Shown piece by piece: positions 26,781-38,600 of a stretch of 64,000 bases of DNA (the stretch's first letter is position 1; each line of letters starts with the position of its first letter). The notes under the pieces were generated by a model, which was not told the DNA's origin, did no database searches, and saw only the letters and a program-made list of their open reading frames with translations. The position numbers and the translations under genes are program-made. The DNA comes from Parietaria judaica (Eukaryota; Streptophyta; Magnoliopsida; Rosales; Urticaceae): positions 29,114,586 through 29,178,585 of the forward strand of contig OX940871.1 in NCBI GenBank assembly GCA_954871525.1. The letters are read 5' to 3'.

Positions 26781-27421
26781 TTCTCGTCAACAATTTAATC
26801 CTTGCATATTTTGGCATGGGAACTCTTGTTATATTCAAATTCCAATGTATAAGCCCTAAAATCATTATTTTCTCAATTGGTTCGAAATTTAAGGTTGTAA
26901 AAAATGTCAAATAAAGAAATGATATAGCATTTCCTATGGCATTTCTCGTCAACAATTTAATCCTTGCATATTTTTGCATGAGAACTCTTGTTATATTCAA
27001 ATTCCAATGTATAAGCCCTAAACTCATTATTTTTTCAATTGGTTCGACTTTTAGGTCGTAAACAATGTAAAATATAGAAATGCTATAGGAAATGCTAGCA
27101 TTTCCTATGGAATTTAACGTCAACAATTTAATCCTTGCATATTTTTGCATGAGAACGCTTGTAATATTAAATATCCAATGTATAATCCCTAAAATCATTA
27201 TTTTTTCAATTGGTTCGAAATTTAAGGTTGTAAAAAATGTAAAATAAAGAAATGCTATAGGAAATGCTATAGCATAACTTATGGCATTTCTCGTCAACAA
27301 TATTATCCTTGCATATTTTCGCATGAGAACTCTTGTTATATTCAAATTCCAATGTATAAGCTTTAAAATCATTATTTTTTCAATTGGTTCGAAATTTAAG
27401 GTTGTAAAAAATGTAAAATAA

Positions 27422-27463
27422 AGAAATGCCATAGGAAATGCTAGCATTTCCTATGGCATTTCT
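27422..27463. repeat. Perfect 42-bp palindrome
   Basis: Here the left arm reads AGAAATGCCATAGGAAATGCT and the right arm is its exact reverse complement, with no spacer. The usual T-G mismatch is gone because the left arm has C at that position, and the centre is GCTAGC. A second identical palindrome lies 3,015 bp downstream. Confidence 0.95.
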
Positions 27464-27589
27464 CGTCAACAACTTAATCCTTGTATATTTTTCCATGAGA
27501 ACTCTTGTTATATTCAATTCCAATGTATAAGCCCTAAAATCATTATTTATATCAATTGGTTCGAAATTTAAGGTTGTAAAAATGTCAAA

Positions 27590-29795
27590 TAAAGAAATGC
27601 TATAGGAAATGCTATAGCATTTCCTATGGCATTTCTCGTCAACAATTTAATCCTTGCATATTTTTGCATGAGAACTCTTGTTCTATTAAAATTCCAATGT
27701 ATAAGCTTTAAAATCATTATTTTTTCAATTGATTCGAAATTTAAGGTTGTAAAAAATGTAAAATAAAGAAATGCTATAGGAAATGCTATCGCATTTCCTA
27801 TGGCATTTCTCGTCAACAACTTAATCCTTGCATATTTTTGCATGAGATTTCTTGTTATATTCAAATTCCAAAGTATAAGCTTTAAAATCATTATTTTTTC
27901 AATTGGTTCGAAATTTAAGGTTGTAAAAAATGTAAAATAAAGAAATGCTATAGCATTTCATATGGCATTTCTCGTCAACAATTTAATCCTTGCATTTTCA
28001 ATTGATTCGAAATTTAAGGTTGTAAAAAATGTAAAATAAAGAAATGCTATAGGAAATGCTATCGCATTTCCTATGGCATTTCTCGTCAACAACTTAATCC
28101 TTGCATATTTTTGCATGAGATTTCTTGTTATATTCAAATTCCAAAGTATAAGCTTTAAAATCATTATTTTTTCAATTGGTTCGAAATTTAAGGTTGTAAA
28201 AAATGTAAAATAAAGAAATGCTATAGCATTTCCTATGGCATTTCTCGTCAACAATTTAATCCTTGCATATTTTTGCATGAGAACTCTTGTTCTATTAAAA
28301 TTCCAATGTATAAGCTTTAAAATCATTATTTTTTCAATTGATTCGAAATTTAAGGTTGTAAAAAATGTAAAATAAAGAAATGCTATAGGAAATGCTATCG
28401 CATTTCCTATGGCATTTCTCGTCAACAACTTAATCCTTGCATATTTTTGCATGAGATTTCTTGTTATATTCAAATTCCAAAGTATAAGCTTTAAAATCAT
28501 TATTTTTTCAATTGGTTCGAAATTTAAGGTTGTAAAAAATGTAAAATAAAGAAATGCTATAGCATTTCATATGGCATTTCTCGTCAACAATTTAATCCTT
28601 GCATTTTCAATTGATTCGAAATTTAAGGTTGTAAAAAATGTAAAATAAAGAAATGCTATAGGAAATGCTATCGCATTTCCTATGGCATTTCTCGTCAACA
28701 ACTTAATCCTTGCATATTTTTGCATGAGATTTCTTGTTATATTCAAATTCCAAAGTATAAGCTTTAAAATCATTATTTTTTCAATTGGTTCGAAATTTAA
28801 GGTTGTAAAAAATGTAAAATAAAGAAATGCTATAGCATTTCCTATGGCATTTCTCGTCAACAATTTAATCCTTGCATATTTTTGCATGAGAACTCTTGTT
28901 CTATTAAAATTCCAATGTATAAGCTTTAAAATCATTATTTTTTCAATTGATTCGAAATTTAAGGTTGTAAAAAATGTAAAATAAAGAAATGCTATAGGAA
29001 ATGCTATCGCATTTCCTATGGCATTTCTCGTCAACAACTTAATCCTTGCATATTTTTGCATGAGATTTCTTGTTATATTCAAATTCCAAAGTATAAGCTT
29101 TAAAATCATTATTTTTTCAATTGGTTCGAAATTTAAGGTTGTAAAAAATGTAAAATAAAGAAATGCTATAGCATTTCATATGGCATTTCTCGTCAACAAT
29201 TTAATCCTTGCATTTTCAATTGATTCGAAATTTAAGGTTGTAAAAAATGTAAAATAAAGAAATGCTATAGGAAATGCTATCGCATTTCCTATGGCATTTC
29301 TCGTCAACAACTTAATCCTTGCATATTTTTGCATGAGATTTCTTGTTATATTCAAATTCCAAAGTATAAGCTTTAAAATCATTATTTTTTCAATTGGTTC
29401 GAAATTTAAGGTTGTACAAAATGTAAAATAAAGAAATGCTATAGCATTTCCTATGGCATTTCTCGTCAACAATTTAATCCTTGCATATTTTTGCATGAGA
29501 ACTCTTGTTCTATTAAAATTCCAATGTATAAGCTTTAAAATCATTATTTTTTCAATTGATTCGAAATTTAAGGTTGTAAAAAATGTAAAATAAAGAAATG
29601 CTATAGGAAATGCTATCGCATTTCCTATGGCATTTCTCGTCAACAACTTAATCCTTGCATATTTTTGCATGAGATTTCTTGTTATATTCAAATTCCAAAG
29701 TATAAGCTTTAAAATCATTATTTTTTCAATTGGTTCGAAATTTAAGGTTGTAAAAAATGTAAAATAAAGAAATGCTATAGCATTTCATATGGCAT
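27590..29795 (+). repeat. 609-bp HOR array inside superunit copy 2
   Basis: Deletion junctions at 27,995, 28,604 and 29,213 repeat the 609-bp spacing and lie 3,015 bp from those of the first array. The unit marks are the same. The matching number of turns in both arrays shows that the 609-bp units were amplified first and the whole 3,015-bp unit was duplicated afterwards. Confidence 0.93.
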
Positions 29796-30436
29796 TTCTC
29801 GTCAACAATTTAATCCTTGCATATTTTGGCATGGGAACTCTTGTTATATTCAAATTCCAATGTATAAGCCCTAAAATCATTATTTTCTCAATTGGTTCGA
29901 AATTTAAGGTTGTAAAAAATGTCAAATAAAGAAATGATATAGCATTTCCTATGGCATTTCTCGTCAACAATTTAATCCTTGCATATTTTTGCATGAGAAC
30001 TCTTGTTATATTCAAATTCCAATGTATAAGCCCTAAACTCATTATTTTTTCAATTGGTTCGACTTTTAGGTCGTAAACAATGTAAAATATAGAAATGCTA
30101 TAGGAAATGCTAGCATTTCCTATGGAATTTAACGTCAACAATTTAATCCTTGCATATTTTTGCATGAGAACGCTTGTAATATTAAATATCCAATGTATAA
30201 TCCCTAAAATCATTATTTTTTCAATTGGTTCGAAATTTAAGGTTGTAAAAAATGTAAAATAAAGAAATGCTATAGGAAATGCTATAGCATAACTTATGGC
30301 ATTTCTCGTCAACAATATTATCCTTGCATATTTTCGCATGAGAACTCTTGTTATATTCAAATTCCAATGTATAAGCTTTAAAATCATTATTTTTTCAATT
30401 GGTTCGAAATTTAAGGTTGTAAAAAATGTAAAATAA

Positions 30437-30478
30437 AGAAATGCCATAGGAAATGCTAGCATTTCCTATGGCATTTCT
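30437..30478. repeat. Perfect 42-bp palindrome (second copy)
   Basis: This is identical to the palindrome at 27,422-27,463 and lies exactly 3,015 bp from it, so it was copied with the superunit. Confidence 0.95.
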
Positions 30479-30604
30479 CGTCAACAACTTAATCCTTGTA
30501 TATTTTTCCATGAGAACTCTTGTTATATTCAATTCCAATGTATAAGCCCTAAAATCATTATTTATATCAATTGGTTCGAAATTTAAGGTTGTAAAAATGT
30601 CAAA

Positions 30605-31600
30605 TAAAGAAATGCTATAGGAAATGCTATAGCATTTCCTATGGCATTTCTCGTCAACAATTTAATCCTTGCATATTTTTGCATGAGAACTCTTGTTATA
30701 TTAAAATTCCAATGTATAAGCCCTAAAATCATTAGTTTTTCAAATGGTTTGAAATTTAAGGTTGTAAGAAATGTAAAATAAAGAAATTCTATAGCATTTC
30801 CTATGGCATTTCTCGTCAACAATTTAATCCTTGCATATTTTTGCATGAGAACTCTTGTTATATTAAAATTCCAATGTATAATCCCTAAAATCATTAGTTT
30901 TTCAATTGGTTCGAAATTTAAGGTTGTAAAAAATGTAAAATAAAGAAATGCTATAGCATTTCGTTTGGCATTTCTCGTCAACAATTTAATCCTTGCATAT
31001 TTTTGCATGAGAACTCTTCTTATATTCAAATTCCAATGTATAAGCCCTAAAATCATTATTTTTTCAATTGTTTCGACTTTTAGGTCGTAAACAATATAAA
31101 ATAAAGAAATGCTATAGGATATGCTATAGCATTTCTTATGGAAATTTAACGTCAACAGTTTAATCCTTGCATATTTTTGCATGAGAACGCTTGTAAGATT
31201 AAAATTTCAATGTATAAGCCCTAAAATCATTATTTTTTCAATTGGTTTGAAATTTAAGGTTGTAAAAAATGTAAAGTAAAGAAATGCTATAGGAAATGCT
31301 ATAGCATTTCCTATGGCATTTCTCGTCAGCAATTTAATCCTTGCATATTTTTGCATGAGAACTCTTGTTATATTTAAATTCCAATGTATAAGCCTTAAAA
31401 TCATTATTTTTTAAATTGGTTCAAAATTTAAGGTTGTAAAAAATGTAAAATAAAGAAATGCTATAGGAAATGCTATAGCATTTCCTATGGCATTTCTCGT
31501 CAACAATTTAATCCTTGCATATTTTTGCATGACAACTCTTGTTATATTCAAATTCCAATGTATAAGCCCTAAAATCATTATTTTTTCAATTTGTTCGAAA
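30605..31600 (+). repeat. Block A, right part, second copy
   Basis: This matches 22,677-23,670 at an offset of about 7,928 bp, falling to 7,916 after a 12-bp dyad deletion near 30,950, where AAATGCTATAGCATTTCG replaces the full dyad near 23,028. Shared marks are TTTTTCAAATGG (30,736), GTTGTAAGAAATG (30,763), GCATTTCGTTTGG (30,955), GGATATGCTATAGC (31,117) and GTAAAGTAAAG (31,271). Confidence 0.85.
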
Positions 31601-32449
31601 TTTTAGGTTGTAAACAATGTAAAATAAAGAAATGCTATAGGAAATGCTATAATATTTCCTATGGCATTTCTCGTCAACAATTTAATCCTTGCATAGTTTT
31701 GCATGAGAACTCTTGTTATATTCAAATTCCAATTTATAAGCCCTAAAATCGTTATTTTTTCAATTGGTTCGAAATTTAAGGTTGTAAAAAATGTCAAATT
31801 AAGAAATTGTATAGGAAATTCTATAGCATTTTATATGGCATTTCTTTTCAACAATTTAATCCTTTCATATTTTTGCATGAGAACTCTTGTTATATTCAAA
31901 TTTCAATGTATAAGCCCTAAAATCATTATTTTTTCAATTGGTTCGAAATTTAAGGTTGTAAAAAATGTAAAATAAAGAAATGCTATAGGAAATGCTATAG
32001 CATTTCCTATGGCATTTCTCGTCAACAATTTAATCCTTGCATATTTTTGCATGAGAACTCTTGTTATATTCAAATTCCAATGTATAAGCCCTAAAATCAT
32101 TATTTTTTCAATTTGTTCGAAATTTTAGGTTGTAAACAATGTAAAATAAAGAAATGCTATAGGAAATGCTATAATATTTCCTATGGCATTTCTCGTCAAC
32201 AATTTAATCCTTGCATATTTTTGCATGACAATTCTTTTTATATTCAAATTCCAATGTATAAGCCCTAAAATCATTATTTTTTCAATTGGTTCGAAATTTT
32301 AGGTCGTAAACAATGTAAAATAAAGAAATGCTATAGGAAATGCTATAGCATTTCCTATGGCATTTCTCGTCAACATTTTAATCCTTGCATATTTTTGCAT
32401 GAGAACTCTTGTTATATTCAAATTCCAATGTATAAGCCCTAAAATCATT
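31601..32449 (+). repeat. Satellite linker with a 521-bp repeated pattern
   Basis: About five monomers. The variant pair TTTGTTCGAAATTTTAGG and GCTATAATATTTCC appears near 31,590/31,648 and again near 32,111/32,169, a step of about 521 bp or three monomers. One copy near 31,800 has an unusual dyad, AAATTGTATAGG with CATTTTATATGGC, and TTCTTTTCAACAATTT in place of TTCTCGTCAACAATTT. Confidence 0.72.
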
Positions 32450-32464
32450 ATTTTTTCAATTGGT

Positions 32465-32520
32465 TCGAAATTTTAGGTCGTAAACAATGTAAAATCCTTG
32501 CATATTTTTGCATGAGAACT
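32465..32520 (+). repeat. Monomer that lost its whole dyad
   Basis: TAAACAATGTAAAATCC runs straight into TTGCATATTTTTGCATGAG, with the join near 32,494. About 59 bp are missing, comprising the dyad and the CGTCAACAATTTA segment next to it. The same join recurs near 34,482, exactly 1,988 bp away, so the deletion was copied along with the surrounding tetramers. The sequence at the join (AAAATCC) fits a short homology between TAAAATAAAG and TTTAATCC. Confidence 0.85.
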
Positions 32521-33824
32521 CTTGTTATATTCAAATTCCAATGTATAAGCTTTAAAATCATTATTTTTTCAATTAGTTCGAAATTTAAGGTTGTAAAAAA
32601 TGTAAAATAAAGAAATGCTATAGTAAATGCTATAGCATTTCCTATGGCATTTCTCGTCAATATTTTAATCCTTGCATATTTTTGCATGAGAACTCTTGTT
32701 ATATTCAAATTTAAATGAATAAGCCATAATCTCATTATTTTTTCAATTGGTTCGACTTTTAGGTCGTAAACAGTGTAAAATAAAGAAATGCTATAGGAAA
32801 TGCTATTGCATTTCCTATGGAATTTAACGTCAACAATTTAATCCTTGCATATTTTTGCATGAGAACACTTGTAATATTAAAATTTCAATGTATAAGCCCT
32901 AAAATCATTATTTTTTCAATTGGTTCGAAATTTAAGGTTGTAAAAAATGTAAAATAAAGAAATGCTATAGGAAATGCTATAGCATTTCCTATGGCATTTC
33001 TCGTCAACATTTTAATCCTTGCATATTTTTGCATGAGAACTCTTGTTATATTCAAATTCCAATGTATAAGCCCTAAAATCATTATTTTTTCAATTGGTTC
33101 GAAATTTTAGGTCGTAAACAATGTTAAATAAAGAAATGCTATAGGAAATGCTAGCATTTCCTATGGCATTTCTCGTCAACAATTTAATCCTTGCATATTT
33201 TTGCATGAGAACTCTTGTTATATTAAAATTCCAATGTATAAGCTTTAAAATCTTTATTTTTTCAATTAGTTCGAAATTTAAGGTTGTAAAAAATGTAAAA
33301 TAAAGAAATGCTATAGGAAATGCTATAGCATTTCCTATGGCATTTCTCGTCAACAATTTAATCCTTTCATATTTTTGCATGAGAACTCTTGTTATATTCA
33401 AATTCCAATGTATAAGCCCTAATATCATTATTTTTTCAATTGGTTCGACTTTTAGGTCGTAAAAATGTAAAATAAAGAAATGCTATAGGAAATTCTATTG
33501 CATTTCCTATGGAATTTAACGTCAACAATTTAATCCTTGCATATTTTTGCATGAGAACACTTGTAATATTAAAATTTCAATATATAAGCCCTAAAATCAT
33601 TATTTTTTCAATTGGTTCGAAATTTAATGTTGTAAAAAATGTAAAATAAAGAAATGCTATAGGAAATGCTATAGCATTTCCTATGGCATTTCTCGTCAAC
33701 ATTTTAATCCTTGCATATTTTTGCATGAGAACTCTTGTTATATTCAAATTCCAATGTATAAGCCCTAAAATCATTATTTTTTCAATTGGTTCGAAATTTT
33801 AGGTCGTAAACAATGTAAAATAAA

Positions 33825-33865
33825 GAAATGCTATAGGAAATGCTTTTATCCTTGCATATTTTTGC
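33825..33865 (+). repeat. Monomer that lost the right arm of its dyad
   Basis: The left arm AAATGCTATAGGAAATGCT is followed at once by TTTATCCTTGCAT, with the join near 33,844. The right arm and the CTCGTCAACAAT that follows are gone, 31 bp in all. Intact relatives near 37,215 and 37,908 show the same monomer with its right arm and the shared variant CAATTTTATCC. The breakpoint sits next to the palindrome centre, as expected for a hairpin-associated deletion; the mechanism is inference. Confidence 0.85.
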
Positions 33866-36800
33866 ATGAGAACTCTTGTTATATTCAAATTCTAATGTAT
33901 AAGCTTTAAAATCATTATTTTTTCAATTAGTTCAAAATTTAAGATTGTAAAAAATGTAAAATAAAGAAATGCTATAGGAAATGCTATAGCATTTCCTATG
34001 GCATTTCTCGTCAACAATTTAATCCTTGCATATTTTTGCATGAGAACTCTTGTTATATTCAAATTCCAATGTATAAGCCCTAATATCATTATTTTTTCAA
34101 TTGGTTCGACTTTTAGGTCGTAAACAATGTAAAATAAAGAAATGCTATAGGAAATGCTATTGCATTTCCTATGGAATTTAACGTCAACAATTTAATCCTT
34201 GCATATTTTTGCATGAGAACACTTGTAATATTAAAATTTCATGGTATAAGCCCTAAAATCATTATTTTTTCAATTGGTTCGAAATTTAAGGTTGTAAAAA
34301 ATGTAAAATAAAGAAATGCTATAGGAAATGCTATAGCATTTCCTATGGCATTTCTCGTCAACATTTTAATCCTTGCATATTTTTGCATGAGAACTCTTGT
34401 TATATTCAAATTCCAATGTATAAGCCCTAAAATCATTATTTTTTCAATTGGTTCGAAATTTTAGGTCGTAAACAATGTAAAATCCTTGCATATTTTTGCA
34501 TGAGAACTCTTGTTATATTCAAATTCCAATGTATAAGCTTTAAAATCATTATTTTTTCAATTAGTTCGAAATTTAAGGTTGTAAAAAATGTAAAATAAAG
34601 AAATGCTCTAGTAAATGCTATAGCATTTCCTATGGCATTTCTTGTCAATAATTTAATCCTTGCATATTTTTTCATGAGAACTCTTGTTATATTCAAATTT
34701 AAATGAATAAGCCATAATCTCATTATTTTTTCAATTGGTTCGACTTTTAGGTCGTAAACAATGTAAAATAAAGAAATGCTATAGGAAATGCTATTGCATT
34801 TCCTATGGAATTTAACGTCAACAATTTAATCCTTGCATATTTTTGCATGAGAACACTTGTAATATTAAAATTTCAATGTATAAGCCCTAAAATAATTATT
34901 TTTTCAATTGGTTCGAAATTTAAGGTTGTAAAAAATGTAAAATAAAGAAATGCTATAAGAAATGCTATAGCATTACCTATGGCATTTCTCGTCAACATTT
35001 TAATCCTTGCATATTTTTGCATGAGAACTCTTGTTATATTCAAATTCCAATGTATAAGTCCTAAAATCATTATTTTTTCAATTGGTTCGAAATTTTAGGT
35101 CGTAAACAATGTAAAATAAAGAAATGCTATAGGAAATGCTAGCATTTCTTATGGCATTTCTCGTCAACAATTTAATCCTTGCATATTTTTGCATGAGAAC
35201 TCTTGTTATATTAAAATTCCAATGTATAAGCTTTAAAATCTTTATTTTTTCAATTAGTTCGAAATTTAAGGTTGTAAAAAATGTAAAATAAAGAAATGCT
35301 ATTAGAAATGCTATAGCATTTCCTATGGCATTTCTTGTCAATAATTTAATCCTTGCATATTTTTGCATGAGAACTCTTGTTATATTCAAATTTAAATGAA
35401 TAAGCCATAATCTCATTATTTTTTCAATTGGTTCGACTTTTAGGTCGTAAACAATGTAAAATAAAGAAATGCTATAGGAAATGCTATTGCATTTCCTATG
35501 GAATTTAACGTCAACAATTTAATCCTTGCATATTTTTGCATGAGAACACTTGTAATATGAAAATTTCAATGTATAAGCCCTAAAATCATTATTTTTTCAA
35601 TTGGTTCGAAATTTAAGGTTGTAAAAAATGTAAAATAAAGAAATGCTATAAGAAATGCTATAGCATTACCTATGGCATTTCTCGTCAACATTTTAATCCT
35701 TGCATATTTTTGCATGAGAACTCTTGTTATATTCAAATTCCAATGTATAAGCTCTAAAATCATTATTTTTTCAATTGGTTCGAAATTTTAGGTCGTAAAC
35801 AATGTAAAATAAAGAAATGCTATAGGAAATGCTAGCATTTCCTATGGCATTTCTCGTCAACAATTTAATCCTTGCATATTTTTGCATGAGAACTCTTGTT
35901 ATATTAAAATTCCAATGTATAAGCTTTAAAATCTTTATTTTTTCAATTAGTTCGAAATTTAAGGTTGTAAAAAATGTAAAATAAAGAAATGCTATTAGAA
36001 ATGCTATAGCATTTCCTATGGCATTTCTTGTCAATAATTTAATCCTTGCATATTTTTGCATGAGAACTCTTGTTATATTCAAATTTAAATGAATAAGCCA
36101 TAATCTCATTATTTTTTCAATTGGTTCGACTTTTAGGTCGTAAACAATGTAAAATAAAGAAATGCTATAGGAAATGCTATTGCATTTCCTATGGAATTTA
36201 ACGTCAACAATTTAATCCTTGCATATTTTTGCATGAGAACACTTGTAATATTAAAATTTCAATGTATAAGCCCTAAAATCATTATTTTTTCAATTGGTTC
36301 GAAATTTAAGGTTGTAAAAAATGTAAAATAAAGAAATGCTATAAGAAATGCTATAGCATTACCTATGGCATTTCTCGTCAACATTTTAATCCTTGCATAT
36401 TTTTGCATGAGAACTCTTGTTATATTCAAATTCCAATGTATAAGCCCTAAAATCATTATTTTTTCAATTGGTTCGAAATTTTAGGTCGTAAACAATGTAA
36501 AATAAAGAAATGCTACAGGAAATGCTAGCATTTCCTATGGCATTTCTCGTCAACAATTTAATCCTTGCATATTTTTGCATGAGAACTCTTGTTATATTAA
36601 AATTCCAATGTATAAGCTTTAAAATCTTTATTTTTTCAATTAGTTCGAAATTTAAGGTTGTAAAAAATGTAAAATAAAGAAATGCTATAGGAAATGCTAT
36701 AGCATTTCCTATGGCATTTCTCGTCAACAATTTAATCCTTGCATATTTTTGCATGAGAACTCTTGTTATATTCAAATTCCAATGTATAAGCCCTAATATC

Positions 36801-38600
36801 ATTATTTTTTCAATTGGTTCGACTTTTAGGTCGTAAACAATGTAAAATAAAGAAATGCTATAGGAAATTCTATTGCATTTCCTATGGAATTTAACGTCAA
36901 CAATTTAATCCTTGCATATTTTTGCATGAGAACACTTGTAATATTAAAATTTCAATATATAAGCCCTAAAATCATTATTTTTTCAATTGGTTCGAAATTT
37001 AAGGTTGTAAAAAATGTAAAATAAAGAAATGCTATAGGAAATGCTATAGCATTTCCTATGGCATTTCTCGTCAACATTTTAATCCTTGCATATTTTTGCA
37101 TGAGAACTCTTGTTATATTCAAATTCCAATGTATAAGCCCTAAAATCATTATTTTTTCAATTGGTTCGAAATTTTAGGTCGTAAACAATGTAAAATAAAG
37201 AAATGCTATAGGAAATGCTAGCATTTCCTATGGCATTTCTCGTCAACAATTTTATCCTTGCATATTTTTGCATGAGAACTCTTGTTATATTCAAATTCTA
37301 ATGTATAAGCTTTAAAATCATTATTTTTTCAATTAGTTCGAAATTTAAGGTTGTAAAAAATGTAAAATAAAGAAATGATATAGGAAATGCTATAGCATTT
37401 CCTATGGCATTTCTCGTCAACAATTTAATCCTTGCATATTTTTGCATGAGAACTCTTGTTATATTCAAATTCCAATGTATAAGCCCTAATATCATAATTT
37501 TTTCAATTGGTTCGACTTTTAGGTCGTAAACAATGTAAAATAAAGAAATACTATATGAAATGCTATTGCATTTCCTATGGAATTTAACGTCAACAATTTA
37601 ATCCTTGCATATTTTTGCCTGAGAACACTTGTAATATTAAAATTTCAATGTATAAGCCCTAAAATCATTATTTTTTCAATTGGTTCGAAATTTAAGGTTG
37701 TAAAAAATGTAAAATAAAGAAATGCTATAGGAAATGCTATAACATTTCCTATGGCGTTTCTCGTCAACATTTTAATCCTTGTATATTTTTGCATGAGAAC
37801 TCTTGTTATATTCAAATTCCAATGTATAAGCCCTAAAATCATTATTTTTTCAATTGGTTCGAAATTTTAGGTCGTAAACAATGTAAAATAAAGAAATGCT
37901 ATAGGAAATGCTAGCATTTCCTATGGCATTTCTCGTCAACAATTTTATCCTTGCATATTTTTGCATGAGAGCTCTTGTTATATTCAAATTCTAATGTATA
38001 AGCTTTAAAATCATTATTTTTTCAATTAGTTCGAAATTTAAGGTTGTAAAAAAAGTAAAATAAAGAAATGCTATAGGAAATGCTATAGCATTTCCTATGG
38101 CATTTCTCGTCAACAATTTAATCCTTGCATATTTTTGCATGAGAACTCTTGTTATATTCAAATTCCAATGTATAAGCCCTAATATCATAATTTTTTCAAT
38201 TGGTTCGACTTTTAGGTCGTAAACAATGTAAAATAAAGAAATGCTATAGGAAATGCTATTGCATTTCCTATGGAATTTAACGTCAACAATTTAATCCTTG
38301 CATATTTTTTCCTGAGAACACTTGTAATATTAAAATTTCAATGTATAAGCCCTAAAATCATTATTTTTTCAATTGGTTCGAAATTTAAGGTTGTAAAAAA
38401 TGTAAAATAAAGAAATGCTATAGGAAATGCTATAGCATTTCCTATGGCATTTCTCGTCAACATTTTAATCCTTGCATATTTTTGCATGAGAACTCTTGTT
38501 ATATTCAAATTCCAATGTATAAGCCCTAAAATCATTATTTTTTCAATTGGTTCAAAATTTTAGGTCGTAAACAATGTAAAATAAAGAAATGCTATAGGAA

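Larger units (their letters stand above)
24575..27589 (+). repeat. 3,015-bp superunit, copy 1
   Basis: The segment matches 27,590-30,604 at a constant 3,015-bp offset. It is composite: about 2.2 kb of the 609-bp HOR (24,575-26,780) followed by about 0.8 kb of block A sequence (26,780-27,589). The join near 26,780 passes from a monomer with CATTTCATATGGC into one with GGCATGGGAACTC inside a single repeat, as expected for homologous exchange between satellite monomers. Confidence 0.92.
27590..30604 (+). repeat. 3,015-bp superunit, copy 2
   Basis: This tandem copy of 24,575-27,589 appears identical over most of its length. Even private changes are shared, such as GTTGTACAAAATG in the third 609-bp unit (26,396 and 29,411), AAATGATATAGC (26,918 and 29,933) and the perfect palindrome (27,422 and 30,437). 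At its right end it runs on into block A sequence matching 22,677 onward, which continues to about 31,580. Confidence 0.92.
32450..38600 (+). repeat. 693-bp tetramer HOR, about nine copies
   Basis: A four-monomer unit repeats with the same marker at 32,885, 33,577, 34,239, 34,873, 35,566, 36,259, 36,952, 37,645 and 38,338. Steps are 692, 662, 634 and then five of 693 bp. The four monomers are distinguishable: one with CGTCAACATTTTAATCC, one with TTTTAGGTCGTAAACAATG and mostly a GCTAGC dyad centre, one with TTAGTTCGAAATTT and AAGCTTTAAAATC, and one with GGTTCGACTTTTAGG, GCTATTGCATTTCC and GGAATTTAACGTC. The 662- and 634-bp units have lost 31 and 59 bp at a dyad. Confidence 0.9.

Noticed and set aside
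32450..38600. Retrotransposon or other mobile element insertion in the array
   Set aside because: All departures from the 174-bp period are explained by deletions, small insertions or joins between satellite monomers. I found no terminal repeats, target-site duplications or foreign sequence.
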